Below are positions 16,206 to 23,655 of a stretch of 35,578 nucleotides of DNA, in pieces (the stretch's first letter is position 1; each line of letters begins with the position of its first letter). Origin of the DNA: Hyphomicrobiaceae bacterium (GTDB taxonomy: Bacteria; Pseudomonadota; Alphaproteobacteria; Rhizobiales; Hyphomicrobiaceae); assembly GCA_025359165.1 (NCBI GenBank), contig JANYHG010000225.1, positions 1-35,578 on the forward strand, written 5' to 3'. The position numbers and the translations under genes are program-made. The notes under the pieces are model-generated. The model saw only the letters and a list, made by a program, of their open reading frames with translations. It did not search any database and had not been told where the DNA came from.

Positions 16206-18998
16206 TCAAGCGACCGGTGGCGCGCCCTCGTCTGTCTCGCCTTCGCCTGCAGCCACGTCAGCCGTCGTCCCATCGTCGGGGATGCGTTCCACGGACACGA
16301 CCTTCTCGGCTTCGTCGGTCTTGAAGATGCGCACGCCCTGTGTGTTGCGGCCGGCGATGCGCACGTCGTCGATCGGGCAACGGATGAGCTTGCCGGCATT
16401 CGTCACCAGCATGATCTGGTCACTGTCGTCGACACCGAACGAGGCGATCAGGTCGCCGTTGCGATCGTTGACCACCATTGCGACGATGCCTTTGCCGCCA
16501 CGCCCGCTGGTTCGATACTCGTATGACGACGACCGCTTGCCGTAGCCCTTGTCGGAGACGGTGAGAATGAACTGCTCGCGTGCGCCGAGTTCCGCATACC
16601 GTTCCGGCGTCAATTCGGCGATCCCTTCTACGGCTTCGTCGTCCGCTTCTGCTATAGCGACGGTCTCGACGTCTTCCACATCAGCATTCTGTGCTCGCCG
16701 CATGCTTGCTGCCTGCTTGAGGTAGGCGGCGCGTTCGGGCGCTGTTGCATCCGTGTGGCGCAAGATTGCCATGGAGATGATGGTATCGCCCGCGTCGAGC
16801 CTGATACCGCGCACGCCCGTGGAGTCGCGACCCTTGAACAATCGCACTTCCTCGCCGATGAGGAAGCGGATGCACTGGCCCTGTGCCGTCGTCAGCAACA
16901 CGTCGTCGTCCGGCTTGGCGATCGCGACCGACACGATACTGTCGCCCTCGTCGAGCTTCATGGCGATCTTGCCGTTGCGGTTCATGTTCTCGAAGTCGCC
17001 GAGGCTGTTGCGACGGATGCCACCCGAGCGCGTCGCGAACATCAGCTCCAGTTCGGCCCACGATTTCTGATCTTCCGGCAGCGGCAAAATCGAGGTGATG
17101 ACCTCGCCCTGCTCGAGCGGCAGCAAGTTGACCAGCGCTTTGCCGGGACTCTGCGGCGTCGCCGCGGGAAGCCGCCAGACTTTCATGCGGTAGCACATGC
17201 CGCGCGACGAGAAGAACAACACTGGCGTATGCGTCGAGGCGATGAAGATTTGTGTCACCACGTCTTCGTCTCGCGTCGACATGCCCGAACGGCCTTTGCC
17301 GCCGCGTCTCTGCGCGCGGTAGGTCGTCAGAGGCACGCGCTTGACGTAGCCCTTCATCGACACGGTGACAACGCAGTCTTCGCGCGCGATCAGGTCTTCG
17401 TCTTCGAGGTCGCCCTCCATCTCGATGATCTCGGTGCGGCGCGGCACCGCGAACTCGGATCTGATGGCGGTCAATTCGCCGCGAATAATGTCCGTGATGC
17501 GCGAGCGCGACGACAGAATGTCGAGGAAATCCTGGATCTCCACGCCGATCTTGCGCAATTCATCGGCAATTTCATCGCGTCCGAGAGCCGTGAGCCGCGA
17601 CAGTGTGAGTGCGAGAATGGACGTCGCCTGCGCGTCGGAAAGTTTGTAGCTGCCGGCGTCCGAAACCTTGTGGCGCGGATCGGCGATCAGTTCCACCAAC
17701 GGCCGCACGTCGCCAGCGGGCCAATCGCGCGCAATCAACTTTTCCTTGGCGTCGGCCGGCGAGGCCGCGGCACGGATCAGCGCGATCACTTCGTCGATGT
17801 TGGCGACAGCGATCGCCAAGCCCACCAACACGTGCGCACGCGCTCTTGATTTTGCGAGCAGATATTTCGTGCGCCGCGACACGACCTCTTCGCGGAACGC
17901 GTTGAACGCCAGAATGATGTCGCGCAGGTTGAGCTGTTCGGGGCGACCACCGTTGAGCGCGATCATATTGGCGCCGAACGACGTCTGCAGGTCCGAGTGC
18001 CGCCAGAGCTGGTTGAGCACCACGTCCGAGACTGCATCGCGCTTCAGTTCGATGACGATACGAATTCCTTCACGATTGCTCTCGTCCCAGAGGTCGGCAA
18101 TGCCCTCGATGCACTTCTCGCGCACCATTTCCGCGATCTTCTCGATCAGCGTCTTCTTGTTGACCTGATAGGGGATCTCGGTGACGATCAGCGCGTCGCG
18201 ATCTTTGCGGATCTCTTCGACGTGCACCTTCGCACGCATGATGATCGAACCGCGACCCTTGTGATAGGCGGCCAGTGCGCCTGCGCGCCCGAGGATCAAT
18301 GCCCCCGTCGGAAAGTCCGGCCCGTGGATGATACCGCAGAGCTCGTCGATGGTGATTTCCGGGTTGTCGAGAGCGGCCATGCAGCCATCGATCACTTCGC
18401 CGAGATTGTGCGGTGGAATATTGGTTGCCATCCCGACCGCGATGCCGCCCGCGCCGTTCACCAGCAGGTTTGGAAATTTCGCCGGCAGCACCGAAGGCTC
18501 GCTTTCCGAGCCGTCATAGTTGTCCTGGAAATCGACGGTTTCCTTGTCGAGATCGTCGAGCATGTACTGCGTGACTTTGGCGAGGCGCGATTCCGTGTAG
18601 CGCATTGCCGCCGGGCTATCGCCGTCGATCGACCCGAAGTTGCCTTGTCCGTCCACCAGCGGCACGCCGAGCGACCAGTCTTGCGCCATCCGCACCATGG
18701 CGTCGTAGATCGCAAGATCGCCGTGCGGATGGTATTTGCCCATCACCTCGCCGACGACGCGGGCGCTCTTGACGTACTTCTTGTTCCAGTCGAGCCCCAG
18801 CTCGTTCATGCCATAGAGAATACGGCGATGCACTGGCTTCAGACCGTCGCGCACGTCGGGCAATGCGCGAGAAACGATCACGCTCATGGCGTAATCGAGG
18901 AACGATCGCTTCATCTCCTCGCCGATCGTGATCGGGCGGATATCGCTCGGCCCTTTCGGCGGTTGTGCGGGGTCTTGCGGTGGTTTGTTGTCGGCCAA
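16206..18998 (-). CDS. gyrA: DNA gyrase subunit A
   Basis: Subunit A of DNA gyrase, which breaks and rejoins DNA to introduce negative supercoils. I place the start at TTG 18998, preceded by AAAGGAA at about nine bases; this gives 930 residues starting (M)ADNKPPQDP. The frame is open to 19379 but that extension lacks homology-like sequence. Catalytic Tyr134 lies in [10 protein letters not shown]; the quinolone region is [13 protein letters not shown] (88–99), with Leu95 at the place of E. coli Ser83 and Asp99 at Asp87. The GyrA box QRRGGKG opens the C-terminal beta-pinwheel and distinguishes it from ParC. An acidic insert near [13 protein letters not shown] is common in alphaproteobacteria. 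Confidence 0.97.
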   Translation of the reverse strand: MADNKPPQDPAQPPKGPSDIRPITIGEEMKRSFLDYAMSVIVSRALPDVRDGLKPVHRRILYGMNELGLDWNKKYVKSARVVGEVMGKYHPHGDLAIYDAMVRMAQDWSLGVPLVDGQGNFGSIDGDSPAAMRYTESRLAKVTQYMLDDLDKETVDFQDNYDGSESEPSVLPAKFPNLLVNGAGGIAVGMATNIPPHNLGEVIDGCMAALDNPEITIDELCGIIHGPDFPTGALILGRAGALAAYHKGRGSIIMRAKVHVEEIRKDRDALIVTEIPYQVNKKTLIEKIAEMVREKCIEGIADLWDESNREGIRIVIELKRDAVSDVVLNQLWRHSDLQTSFGANMIALNGGRPEQLNLRDIILAFNAFREEVVSRRTKYLLAKSRARAHVLVGLAIAVANIDEVIALIRAAASPADAKEKLIARDWPAGDVRPLVELIADPRHKVSDAGSYKLSDAQATSILALTLSRLTALGRDEIADELRKIGVEIQDFLDILSSRSRITDIIRGELTAIRSEFAVPRRTEIIEMEGDLEDEDLIAREDCVVTVSMKGYVKRVPLTTYRAQRRGGKGRSGMSTRDEDVVTQIFIASTHTPVLFFSSRGMCYRMKVWRLPAATPQSPGKALVNLLPLEQGEVITSILPLPEDQKSWAELELMFATRSGGIRRNSLGDFENMNRNGKIAMKLDEGDSIVSVAIAKPDDDVLLTTAQGQCIRFLIGEEVRLFKGRDSTGVRGIRLDAGDTIISMAILRHTDATAPERAAYLKQAASMRRAQNADVEDVETVAIAEADDEAVEGIAELTPERYAELGAREQFILTVSDKGYGKRSSSYEYRTSGRGGKGIVAMVVNDRNGDLIASFGVDDSDQIMLVTNAGKLIRCPIDDVRIAGRNTQGVRIFKTDEAEKVVSVERIPDDGTTADVAAGEGETDEGAPPVA

Positions 18999-19374
18999 CG
19001 ACGAAATTCCTTTGAAACGACTGTAGAAAATGGCTTGTGAGCGCCGCCCTCCAAGTCGGTTGAGGTGCGGTATAGCACGGAGAAACCGGCACGCAATGGT
19101 GGCGCGCCGACGCGGACCCGAGTTGGCGGGTTTGTCCCCAGAATCAGGCGCTTCGCACGGCCAAAGTGAAGAAAAGGATAGGCTGGCGGACGGATGATCG
19201 CGGCTGAAAATGACTGTGGGAAAGGCCTTGCTGTAACGCTCTCCCCACACTATTTCACGACACGTGTGCCGGTTCAGCACAGGTTCACACCGTAGACCGT
19301 AAATAGTGTCGGCAATCAAATAGGGCAGCGATGGCAGGGGGGAGATGAGCTGCGGAAATGAACACTCCGCTGAC
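18999..19374. other. Intergenic region upstream of gyrA
   Basis: This gap precedes gyrA on the minus strand and holds its ribosome binding site (AAAGGAA, reverse strand, about 19008–19014). The frame remains open through it, but the translation has no recognisable domain. I see no second gene, hairpin or tRNA; a promoter for gyrA is presumed to lie here. Confidence 0.5.
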
Positions 19375-19459
19375 GCCATTCTAGCCAGACTGCCATTCTA
19401 GCCAGACTGCCATTCTAGCCAGACTGCCATGCAAGCCAGACTGCCATGCAAGCCAGACT
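19375..19459 (+). repeat. 17-bp tandem repeat, five copies
   Basis: Five perfectly phased units begin at 19375, 19392, 19409, 19426 and 19443. The first three are GCCATTCTAGCCAGACT; the last two are GCCATGCAAGCCAGACT, differing at three bases. The array ends 73 bp before the PRC-barrel gene start, between it and gyrA. Confidence 0.97.
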
Positions 19460-19532
19460 GAATGAGTACCTGACCGACATGCGCACGGCATGCGTCGAAT
19501 ACGCAAGACCGCAAATCAAAAGGGACTATCCT

Positions 19533-20180
19533 ATGAACAAGCTCATCTTCGGCGCAGCGGTTTCGGCTGTACTCGCGCTTTCCGCCCCAGCTGTGGCTCA
19601 GACTGCGCCGGCGACGACGCCTGCCGCCGCTCCGGCAGCTGCCAAGGTCACCATTCCCAGCGGCGTCTTCTACAAAGCCCTCGGCCCGCAGCAGTACGCC
19701 GCCAAGGACAAGCTGATCGGTGCCAATGTCGTCAACAAGGAAGGCGTCGTCATCGGTGACATCAAAGACCTGATCATGAACTCGTCCAACGAAGTCGAAG
19801 GCGTGATCCTGGGCACCGGCGGCATTCTCGGTGCCGGCGAAAAACTGGTCGGCGTACGCTATGGCGCACTGCAGTTCTCCAAAAAGGACGGCAAGACCAC
19901 CATTTCGCTTCCGGCCGCCAGCAAAGATGTGATCGCGGCGCTCGATCCGTACGGCCGTGGAGAAAAGAAGTCGCTGCTCGAAAAAGCGCAGGACAAAGTG
20001 AAAGCATTGTCCGACAAAACCAAGGAAGGCGCAGGCCCCGCGTACGAAAAGGCCAAGGAAGCTGCCAAGAACGCGGCCGACAAGGCCAAAGAGCTTGGCA
20101 AGTCCGCGATGGAAAAAGGCAAGGAAGCCGTCGAGGTCGCCAAGGAGAAGGCAGCGCCTGCTGCGGCTCCGAAGCAATAA
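19533..20180 (+). CDS. Exported PRC-barrel protein with Lys/Ala-rich tail
   Basis: The 215-residue protein begins at ATG 19533 with AGGGA eight bases upstream. Residues 1–22 are a signal peptide (MNKLIFGAAVSAVLALSAPA). An Ala/Pro/Thr linker leads to a PRC-barrel domain at about 45–135 (KLIGANVVNKEGVVIGDIKDL, VEGVILGTGG, KLVGVRY). From about 145 to the end the sequence is a highly charged Lys/Ala/Glu helix with repeated KAKEAAKNAADKAKELGK-like segments, resembling LEA-type or apolipoprotein-like amphipathic repeats. PRC-barrel proteins of this size are common in Hyphomicrobiales envelopes but their role is poorly defined. A strong terminator follows directly. Confidence 0.85.
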   Translation: MNKLIFGAAVSAVLALSAPAVAQTAPATTPAAAPAAAKVTIPSGVFYKALGPQQYAAKDKLIGANVVNKEGVVIGDIKDLIMNSSNEVEGVILGTGGILGAGEKLVGVRYGALQFSKKDGKTTISLPAASKDVIAALDPYGRGEKKSLLEKAQDKVKALSDKTKEGAGPAYEKAKEAAKNAADKAKELGKSAMEKGKEAVEVAKEKAAPAAAPKQ

Positions 20181-20210
20181 GCGTCACACTTGCGACAGAA
20201 TTGTCGAGAG

Positions 20211-20239
20211 ATCCCCGGTTTCAGGACCGGGGATTTTTT
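20211..20239 (+). terminator. Rho-independent terminator after the PRC-barrel gene
   Basis: A perfect nine-base stem ATCCCCGGT / ACCGGGGAT encloses the six-base loop TTCAGG and is followed by five further T. It lies 31 bp after the PRC-barrel stop and separates that gene from the next one. Confidence 0.93.
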
Positions 20240-20411
20240 AACAGATTTATCGAGTCACACATGGGGAAAACTTGCCACTGTGTGATGCTGATCTACAACG
20301 AATCGTTGAAGTAGTTGCTTACGCGACCGCGCGACGGATAGCGTGTGGTCGTGTACGTTATTTATAAAACGCGCCGGCCGCACCTCGGTCGATGCACATC
20401 TGGAGGACTCC

Positions 20412-20858
20412 ATGAACCGCATTCTCATTGCAGCCGTGATCGTCGTTGGTTCGGTCGCGTCCGCTGCCGCGCAGACTGCCGCGCCTGCGCCGTCCGCCCC
20501 TGCCGCAGCCGCACCAAAGGCGACCACATCGGCGCCACCGGCACCGAAAGCACCTGCTGCTGCCGCCGCAGCGCCGATGGCGACCGATTCGAGCTGCACG
20601 TTGGAAGCTGGCACCAAGAAACTGGCTGGCGCTGCTAAAACCAGCTTCATGACCAAGTGCGCGAAGGACGTCAAAACCACCTGTGCCAAGGAGTCGGCAG
20701 ACAAGAAACTTGCTGGCGCAGCCAAGGCGAGCTTCGAGAAGAAATGCGTCTCCGATCACGTCGGACTGAACGCGGCCAAACCCGCCGCCGACGCGAAGAA
20801 GGTTGCGGCACCGGCATCGGCACCGGCAGCGACTCCCGCCGCGCCGGCCAAAAAGTAA
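20412..20858 (+). CDS. Exported PsiF-repeat-like protein
   Basis: The 148-residue protein starts at ATG 20412 with GGAGGA upstream. It has a signal peptide (MNRILIAAVIVVGSVASAAA), an Ala/Pro-rich linker to about residue 58, and two tandem motifs with the pattern C-x20-C: Cys62 to Cys83 and Cys91 to Cys112, each containing KKLAGAAK followed by SFxxKC. This resembles the repeat in E. coli PsiF, a phosphate-starvation-inducible periplasmic protein, where each repeat reads C...LKGDARKxxMxxCL. The resemblance is by pattern and moderate. The tail is Ala/Pro/Lys-rich. Regulation by phosphate cannot be shown from the window; no Pho box was identified. Confidence 0.75.
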   Translation: MNRILIAAVIVVGSVASAAAQTAAPAPSAPAAAAPKATTSAPPAPKAPAAAAAAPMATDSSCTLEAGTKKLAGAAKTSFMTKCAKDVKTTCAKESADKKLAGAAKASFEKKCVSDHVGLNAAKPAADAKKVAAPASAPAATPAAPAKK

Positions 20859-20883
20859 GCCCGCTTGCCTTGGATCAGTTTGG

Positions 20884-20917
20884 AACGGCGGACGGCAGCA
20901 ATGTCATCCGCCGTTTT
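20884..20917 (+). terminator. Probable intrinsic terminator after the PsiF-like gene
   Basis: A perfect nine-base inverted repeat AACGGCGGA (20884–20892) / TCCGCCGTT (20907–20915), with a 14-base loop and a short T tract (TTTTG), lies 26 bp after the stop codon. The T tract is short, so confidence is moderate. Confidence 0.65.
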
Positions 20918-21064
20918 GTCGTTGACGCGCGCTTGCCGCTTCAAGCCTGCCGACGAATTCGATGTGATGAAACCGATTCGCTTGGCGGTTGACGAATGCC
21001 GGCCTATGCTGCGCTACCCGCGAACGATCATCGCGATGGGCTCTAACAACCTCGGGGGAATTTG

Positions 21065-21241
21065 ATGCGCGGAATGTTGGGATATATCCTCTACCTGCTG
21101 GCGATCGCGATCACGGTGCTGGTCATCGCCGCGAAATACTTCGGCGTCAGCATCCAACCTGTCAGCGGCATCCTGATGAGCGATCCGGCGCGTAGCCTGC
21201 TGATCGCTCTGCTGCTGTCCTTCATCGCGCGCTGGGTCTAG
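21065..21241 (+). CDS. 58-residue membrane protein
   Basis: A short gene with ATG at 21065 and a strong GGGGGAA ribosome binding site five to six bases upstream. It encodes MRGMLGYILYLLAIAITVLV followed by a second hydrophobic segment SLLIALLLSFIARWV, so two helices joined by a short loop with an Asp. Codon usage is GC-rich as in the neighbours. No family recognised; the two-helix architecture resembles small inner-membrane accessory proteins. It is 13 bp from the convergent oxygenase gene. Confidence 0.7.
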   Translation: MRGMLGYILYLLAIAITVLVIAAKYFGVSIQPVSGILMSDPARSLLIALLLSFIARWV

Positions 21242-21254
21242 CAGCGCCCGCCGC

Positions 21255-21875
21255 TCATGGGGCGGTGATTTTCTTCATCGCTGCCGACAGTTTGTGTCGC
21301 ATGGCATGAAATCCCTTCGAATTGTCGCTGGTCATCCAGTTCATCTGGAGCGACCGGCGCGGACCCTCGAACGGGTGATGCCCGTGCCATGAATTGTCGC
21401 TGCGCTTGAACACTAGCAGCGTGCCGTTGTCGGGCGGAACCTCGGCAGCAAAGTGATCGACATTCTTGCCATCGTGCAGAATTCGCAGCCGACCACCGGG
21501 CTGCTGCCAATTTTCGTTCAGATAAAGCAAGACAGTGATGATCTTGTCCTTGCTGTCGGTGTGTATCGAGCCGTCTTTGGCGCGTGTGTACCCGCGCAGC
21601 GAATACATCTTCGGCCGCCCCTCCAGCACAACGTCGAATTTTTCCTCGATCACGGCTTCGAATTCGGGTGTATCCAACTCGGCGATGACTTCCTTGATAG
21701 CCATCGTGCTGGACAAGCTCTCGACTGGGTACGAGCCGCCTTTTTCGATGTTCGGATAGGTCGCATTGATTTTCGCGACACTGTCGCTGCCGAGGAAGCC
21801 GGGTACGATCAGGTAGTCGAACGGTGTGTGTTCGAGTGGCGCATTACGCAACTTGTCGAGATTGAGGTGGCTCAT
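21255..21875 (-). CDS. 2-oxoglutarate/Fe(II)-dependent oxygenase
   Basis: The 206-residue protein has the double-stranded beta-helix metal triad: His105 and Asp107 in SIHTDSKDK, the distal His164 in NSWHGHHPFEG, and Arg174 (PRRSLQMNW) positioned to bind 2-oxoglutarate. The layout matches the 2OG-Fe(II) oxygenase superfamily, prolyl-4-hydroxylase-like group. The substrate is unknown. ATG 21875 has GGAA eight bases upstream. It is convergent with the 58-residue membrane protein gene, and the ELM1-like gene lies upstream on the same strand after 128 bp. Confidence 0.85.
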   Translation of the reverse strand: MSHLNLDKLRNAPLEHTPFDYLIVPGFLGSDSVAKINATYPNIEKGGSYPVESLSSTMAIKEVIAELDTPEFEAVIEEKFDVVLEGRPKMYSLRGYTRAKDGSIHTDSKDKIITVLLYLNENWQQPGGRLRILHDGKNVDHFAAEVPPDNGTLLVFKRSDNSWHGHHPFEGPRRSLQMNWMTSDNSKGFHAMRHKLSAAMKKITAP

Positions 21876-22003
21876 GGGAGTGTTCCCTGTCTGGCGTCTC
21901 TGTCGGAGGCGAACGCGAGATCGATCGATAGCGACTGCTTGTAGCGCTCGAAGTGCCGATGCTCTAGACCTTTGTTAGCTCGCATTATCTGCGACGAACA
22001 GGT

Positions 22004-23017
22004 TTAGCTCTCGTAGTGGCGATCGAAACGTGCCTGCCAAAGTGCGAACCGTCTCTCGATCTCGGCAGCTATGATCGACCCGGCATCGAGCGGTTGGTAC
22101 GCCCAAGTCTCCAGAGCGTCCAGTTTGTCCGGTAGTGGCCGTGTCGCGCCTGCTTGCCGCAGCGCTTCGTGAAAGCGGTTGAATTTCGACGTGCCACCCG
22201 CTGGCGTGAACACGTAGACGGGACGACCAGTCGCCGCCGCTTCACTCGTCATGTTGACGCTGTCGGCCGTCACGACAAGCGCGTCGGCCTGCGACAGAAA
22301 ATCGGCGTAAGGGTTGGCGCTCTGCCCGTTCCAAAGGAGTCGCGGACTGGCAGCGGTCGCCGCATCGACGGTGCGCAGCAACTCCGCGTGCGTTCGCCGC
22401 GACGGCGTCACCAGAAAGCTCGCGCCCAATGCCGCCAAGGATTGCAGCGCGGTTGCAAGACGTCGATGGCAGGCCTCCGAATAAGGATAGTCGCCACTGC
22501 GGCCACCAAGCATGACTGCGATGCGCGGAGAGGGCAGCGCCGCGACCTCGGGTGACATCTGCGCGCGCAAATGTGCCAGGCGGCTCTGCGTGAAGCTGTG
22601 CGGCGCCGTCGGCGTCGAAATCACATTTGCCCCGCGCAGCCGATCGTGTTCCGGCACCCAGATCAGATCGGCGGAGCCGCGTCCGGTCTTGGGATCCTGA
22701 AGAATGACAGAAAATGTCGAGGGCCCGGCCTGTCGGCGTACGGCCCTCAGATACGGTATCGACAAGCGCCCGGTCGCCAGCACAATTTGTGGCCACGGCC
22801 CGCTCAGAACGCCGCCGCGCCCGATGCGCTCGCGCGAGGCGGGTGGCAGCCACGGTGACAGCACCCGATGCAGGCCGCTGGGCGCGACATGCTTCATCTC
22901 GGCGTTCACGCCGAGCGCGTCGGCCACGCCCCGCACCTGCACGTCCATGCCCGTTTTGCCATCGGTGATCAGCCAAGCCCGCCGATTGGCCAGCGGCCGT
23001 GAGCCGTCGTATGTCAT
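22004..23017 (-). CDS. ELM1-family (COG3660) protein
   Basis: The 337-residue protein matches the alphaproteobacterial family named after plant mitochondrial fission factor ELM1. Landmarks are RAWLITDGKTGMDVQVRGVADALG, VLATGRLSIPYLRAVRR, VILQDPKTG, LIWVPEHDRLRGANV, IAVMLGGRSGDYPY, and ALVVTADSVNMTSEAAATGRPVYVF. The overall GT-B-like pattern (N-terminal and C-terminal Rossmann halves, with a Gly-rich loop and an Ser/Glu nucleotide-binding end) suggests a nucleotide-sugar-dependent enzyme. In bacteria the fission name carries no functional meaning. It is divergent from the Lrp-family gene by 49 bp, so that regulator may act on the shared promoter (inference). Confidence 0.85.
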   Translation of the reverse strand: MTYDGSRPLANRRAWLITDGKTGMDVQVRGVADALGVNAEMKHVAPSGLHRVLSPWLPPASRERIGRGGVLSGPWPQIVLATGRLSIPYLRAVRRQAGPSTFSVILQDPKTGRGSADLIWVPEHDRLRGANVISTPTAPHSFTQSRLAHLRAQMSPEVAALPSPRIAVMLGGRSGDYPYSEACHRRLATALQSLAALGASFLVTPSRRTHAELLRTVDAATAASPRLLWNGQSANPYADFLSQADALVVTADSVNMTSEAAATGRPVYVFTPAGGTSKFNRFHEALRQAGATRPLPDKLDALETWAYQPLDAGSIIAAEIERRFALWQARFDRHYES

Positions 23018-23066
23018 CCCGTACCTGATTTTTGAGCTATCTCTACGAAACGGGGATCATCACCGC

Positions 23067-23552
23067 ATGCGTGTTCGCTTGGATGCCACTGATTGGCGCA
23101 TCTTGAAAGAGCTGCAGGCCAATGGCCGCATCTCCAATGTCGAGCTGGCCGACAAGATCGGGCTGTCGCCGCCGCCGTGCCTGCGCCGGGTGCGGGCCTT
23201 GGAGCAGGCCGGCATGATCACCGGCTATTTTGCCGCGCTCGACGAACGTGAAATGGGCTTCGATGTCATCGGCTTTGCGATGGTGGGGCTGCTCAGTCAG
23301 GCCGAGGGCGATCTGCGTGCATTCGAAAACCGATTGCTCGGGTGGGCGATCGTGCGCGAAAGCTACATGCTGGCAGGCGAGGCCGACTACATTCTTAAAT
23401 GTGTCGCACGCGACCTGCATAGTTTTCAGAATTTCGTTTTGAAGGACCTGACTGCCGCACCCAATGTCGCCAGCGTCAAGACGACGCTCACGATCCGCCG
23501 CGCCAAATTCGAGCCCGGCGTACCGATTGATCTGTCGTCGCGAAAAATCTGA
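23067..23552 (+). CDS. Lrp/AsnC-family transcriptional regulator
   Basis: A 161-residue feast/famine regulator. Residues 1–60 form the helix-turn-helix: LDATDWRILKELQANGRISN, then VELADKIGLSPPPCLRRVRAL, a highly typical recognition helix. Residues about 65–145 form the RAM ligand-sensing domain (GFDVIGFAMVGL, ESYMLAGEADYILKCVARDL, NVASVKTTLTI). The C-terminus extends about 17 residues past the usual end. ATG 23067 has GGGGAT upstream. It is divergent from the ELM1-like gene. No amino-acid transport or catabolism gene lies next to it, so target and effector are unknown. Confidence 0.93.
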   Translation: MRVRLDATDWRILKELQANGRISNVELADKIGLSPPPCLRRVRALEQAGMITGYFAALDEREMGFDVIGFAMVGLLSQAEGDLRAFENRLLGWAIVRESYMLAGEADYILKCVARDLHSFQNFVLKDLTAAPNVASVKTTLTIRRAKFEPGVPIDLSSRKI

Positions 23553-23590
23553 ATGGTTCGGGGCGTGGGCCGGGCTTCCAGCAGCACGAC

Positions 23591-23655
23591 GCATGACACG
23601 AGAGCATGACGCGAGAGAATGACACGTGAGCATGACACGAGAGAGTGACACGCGA
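23591..23655 (+). repeat. 13-bp tandem repeat, five copies, ending at a start codon
   Basis: Units start at 23591, 23604, 23617, 23630 and 23643; consensus GCATGACACGAGA, with one to three changes in the other units. The last base of the fifth unit is the A of the histidine kinase ATG. Units 1–4 contain an ATGAC start; units 1–3 open tiny frames of seven to nine codons that close inside the array, and the fourth runs into the kinase out of frame. Confidence 0.97.

Noticed and set aside
16206-18998. ParC rather than GyrA
   Set aside because: The QRRGGKG GyrA box, the length of about 930 residues and the full C-terminal pinwheel pattern indicate GyrA.
18999-19379. N-terminal extension of GyrA to 1057 residues
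   Set aside because: The added 127 residues do not resemble the family, and TTG 18998 has a good ribosome binding site and gives the usual length.
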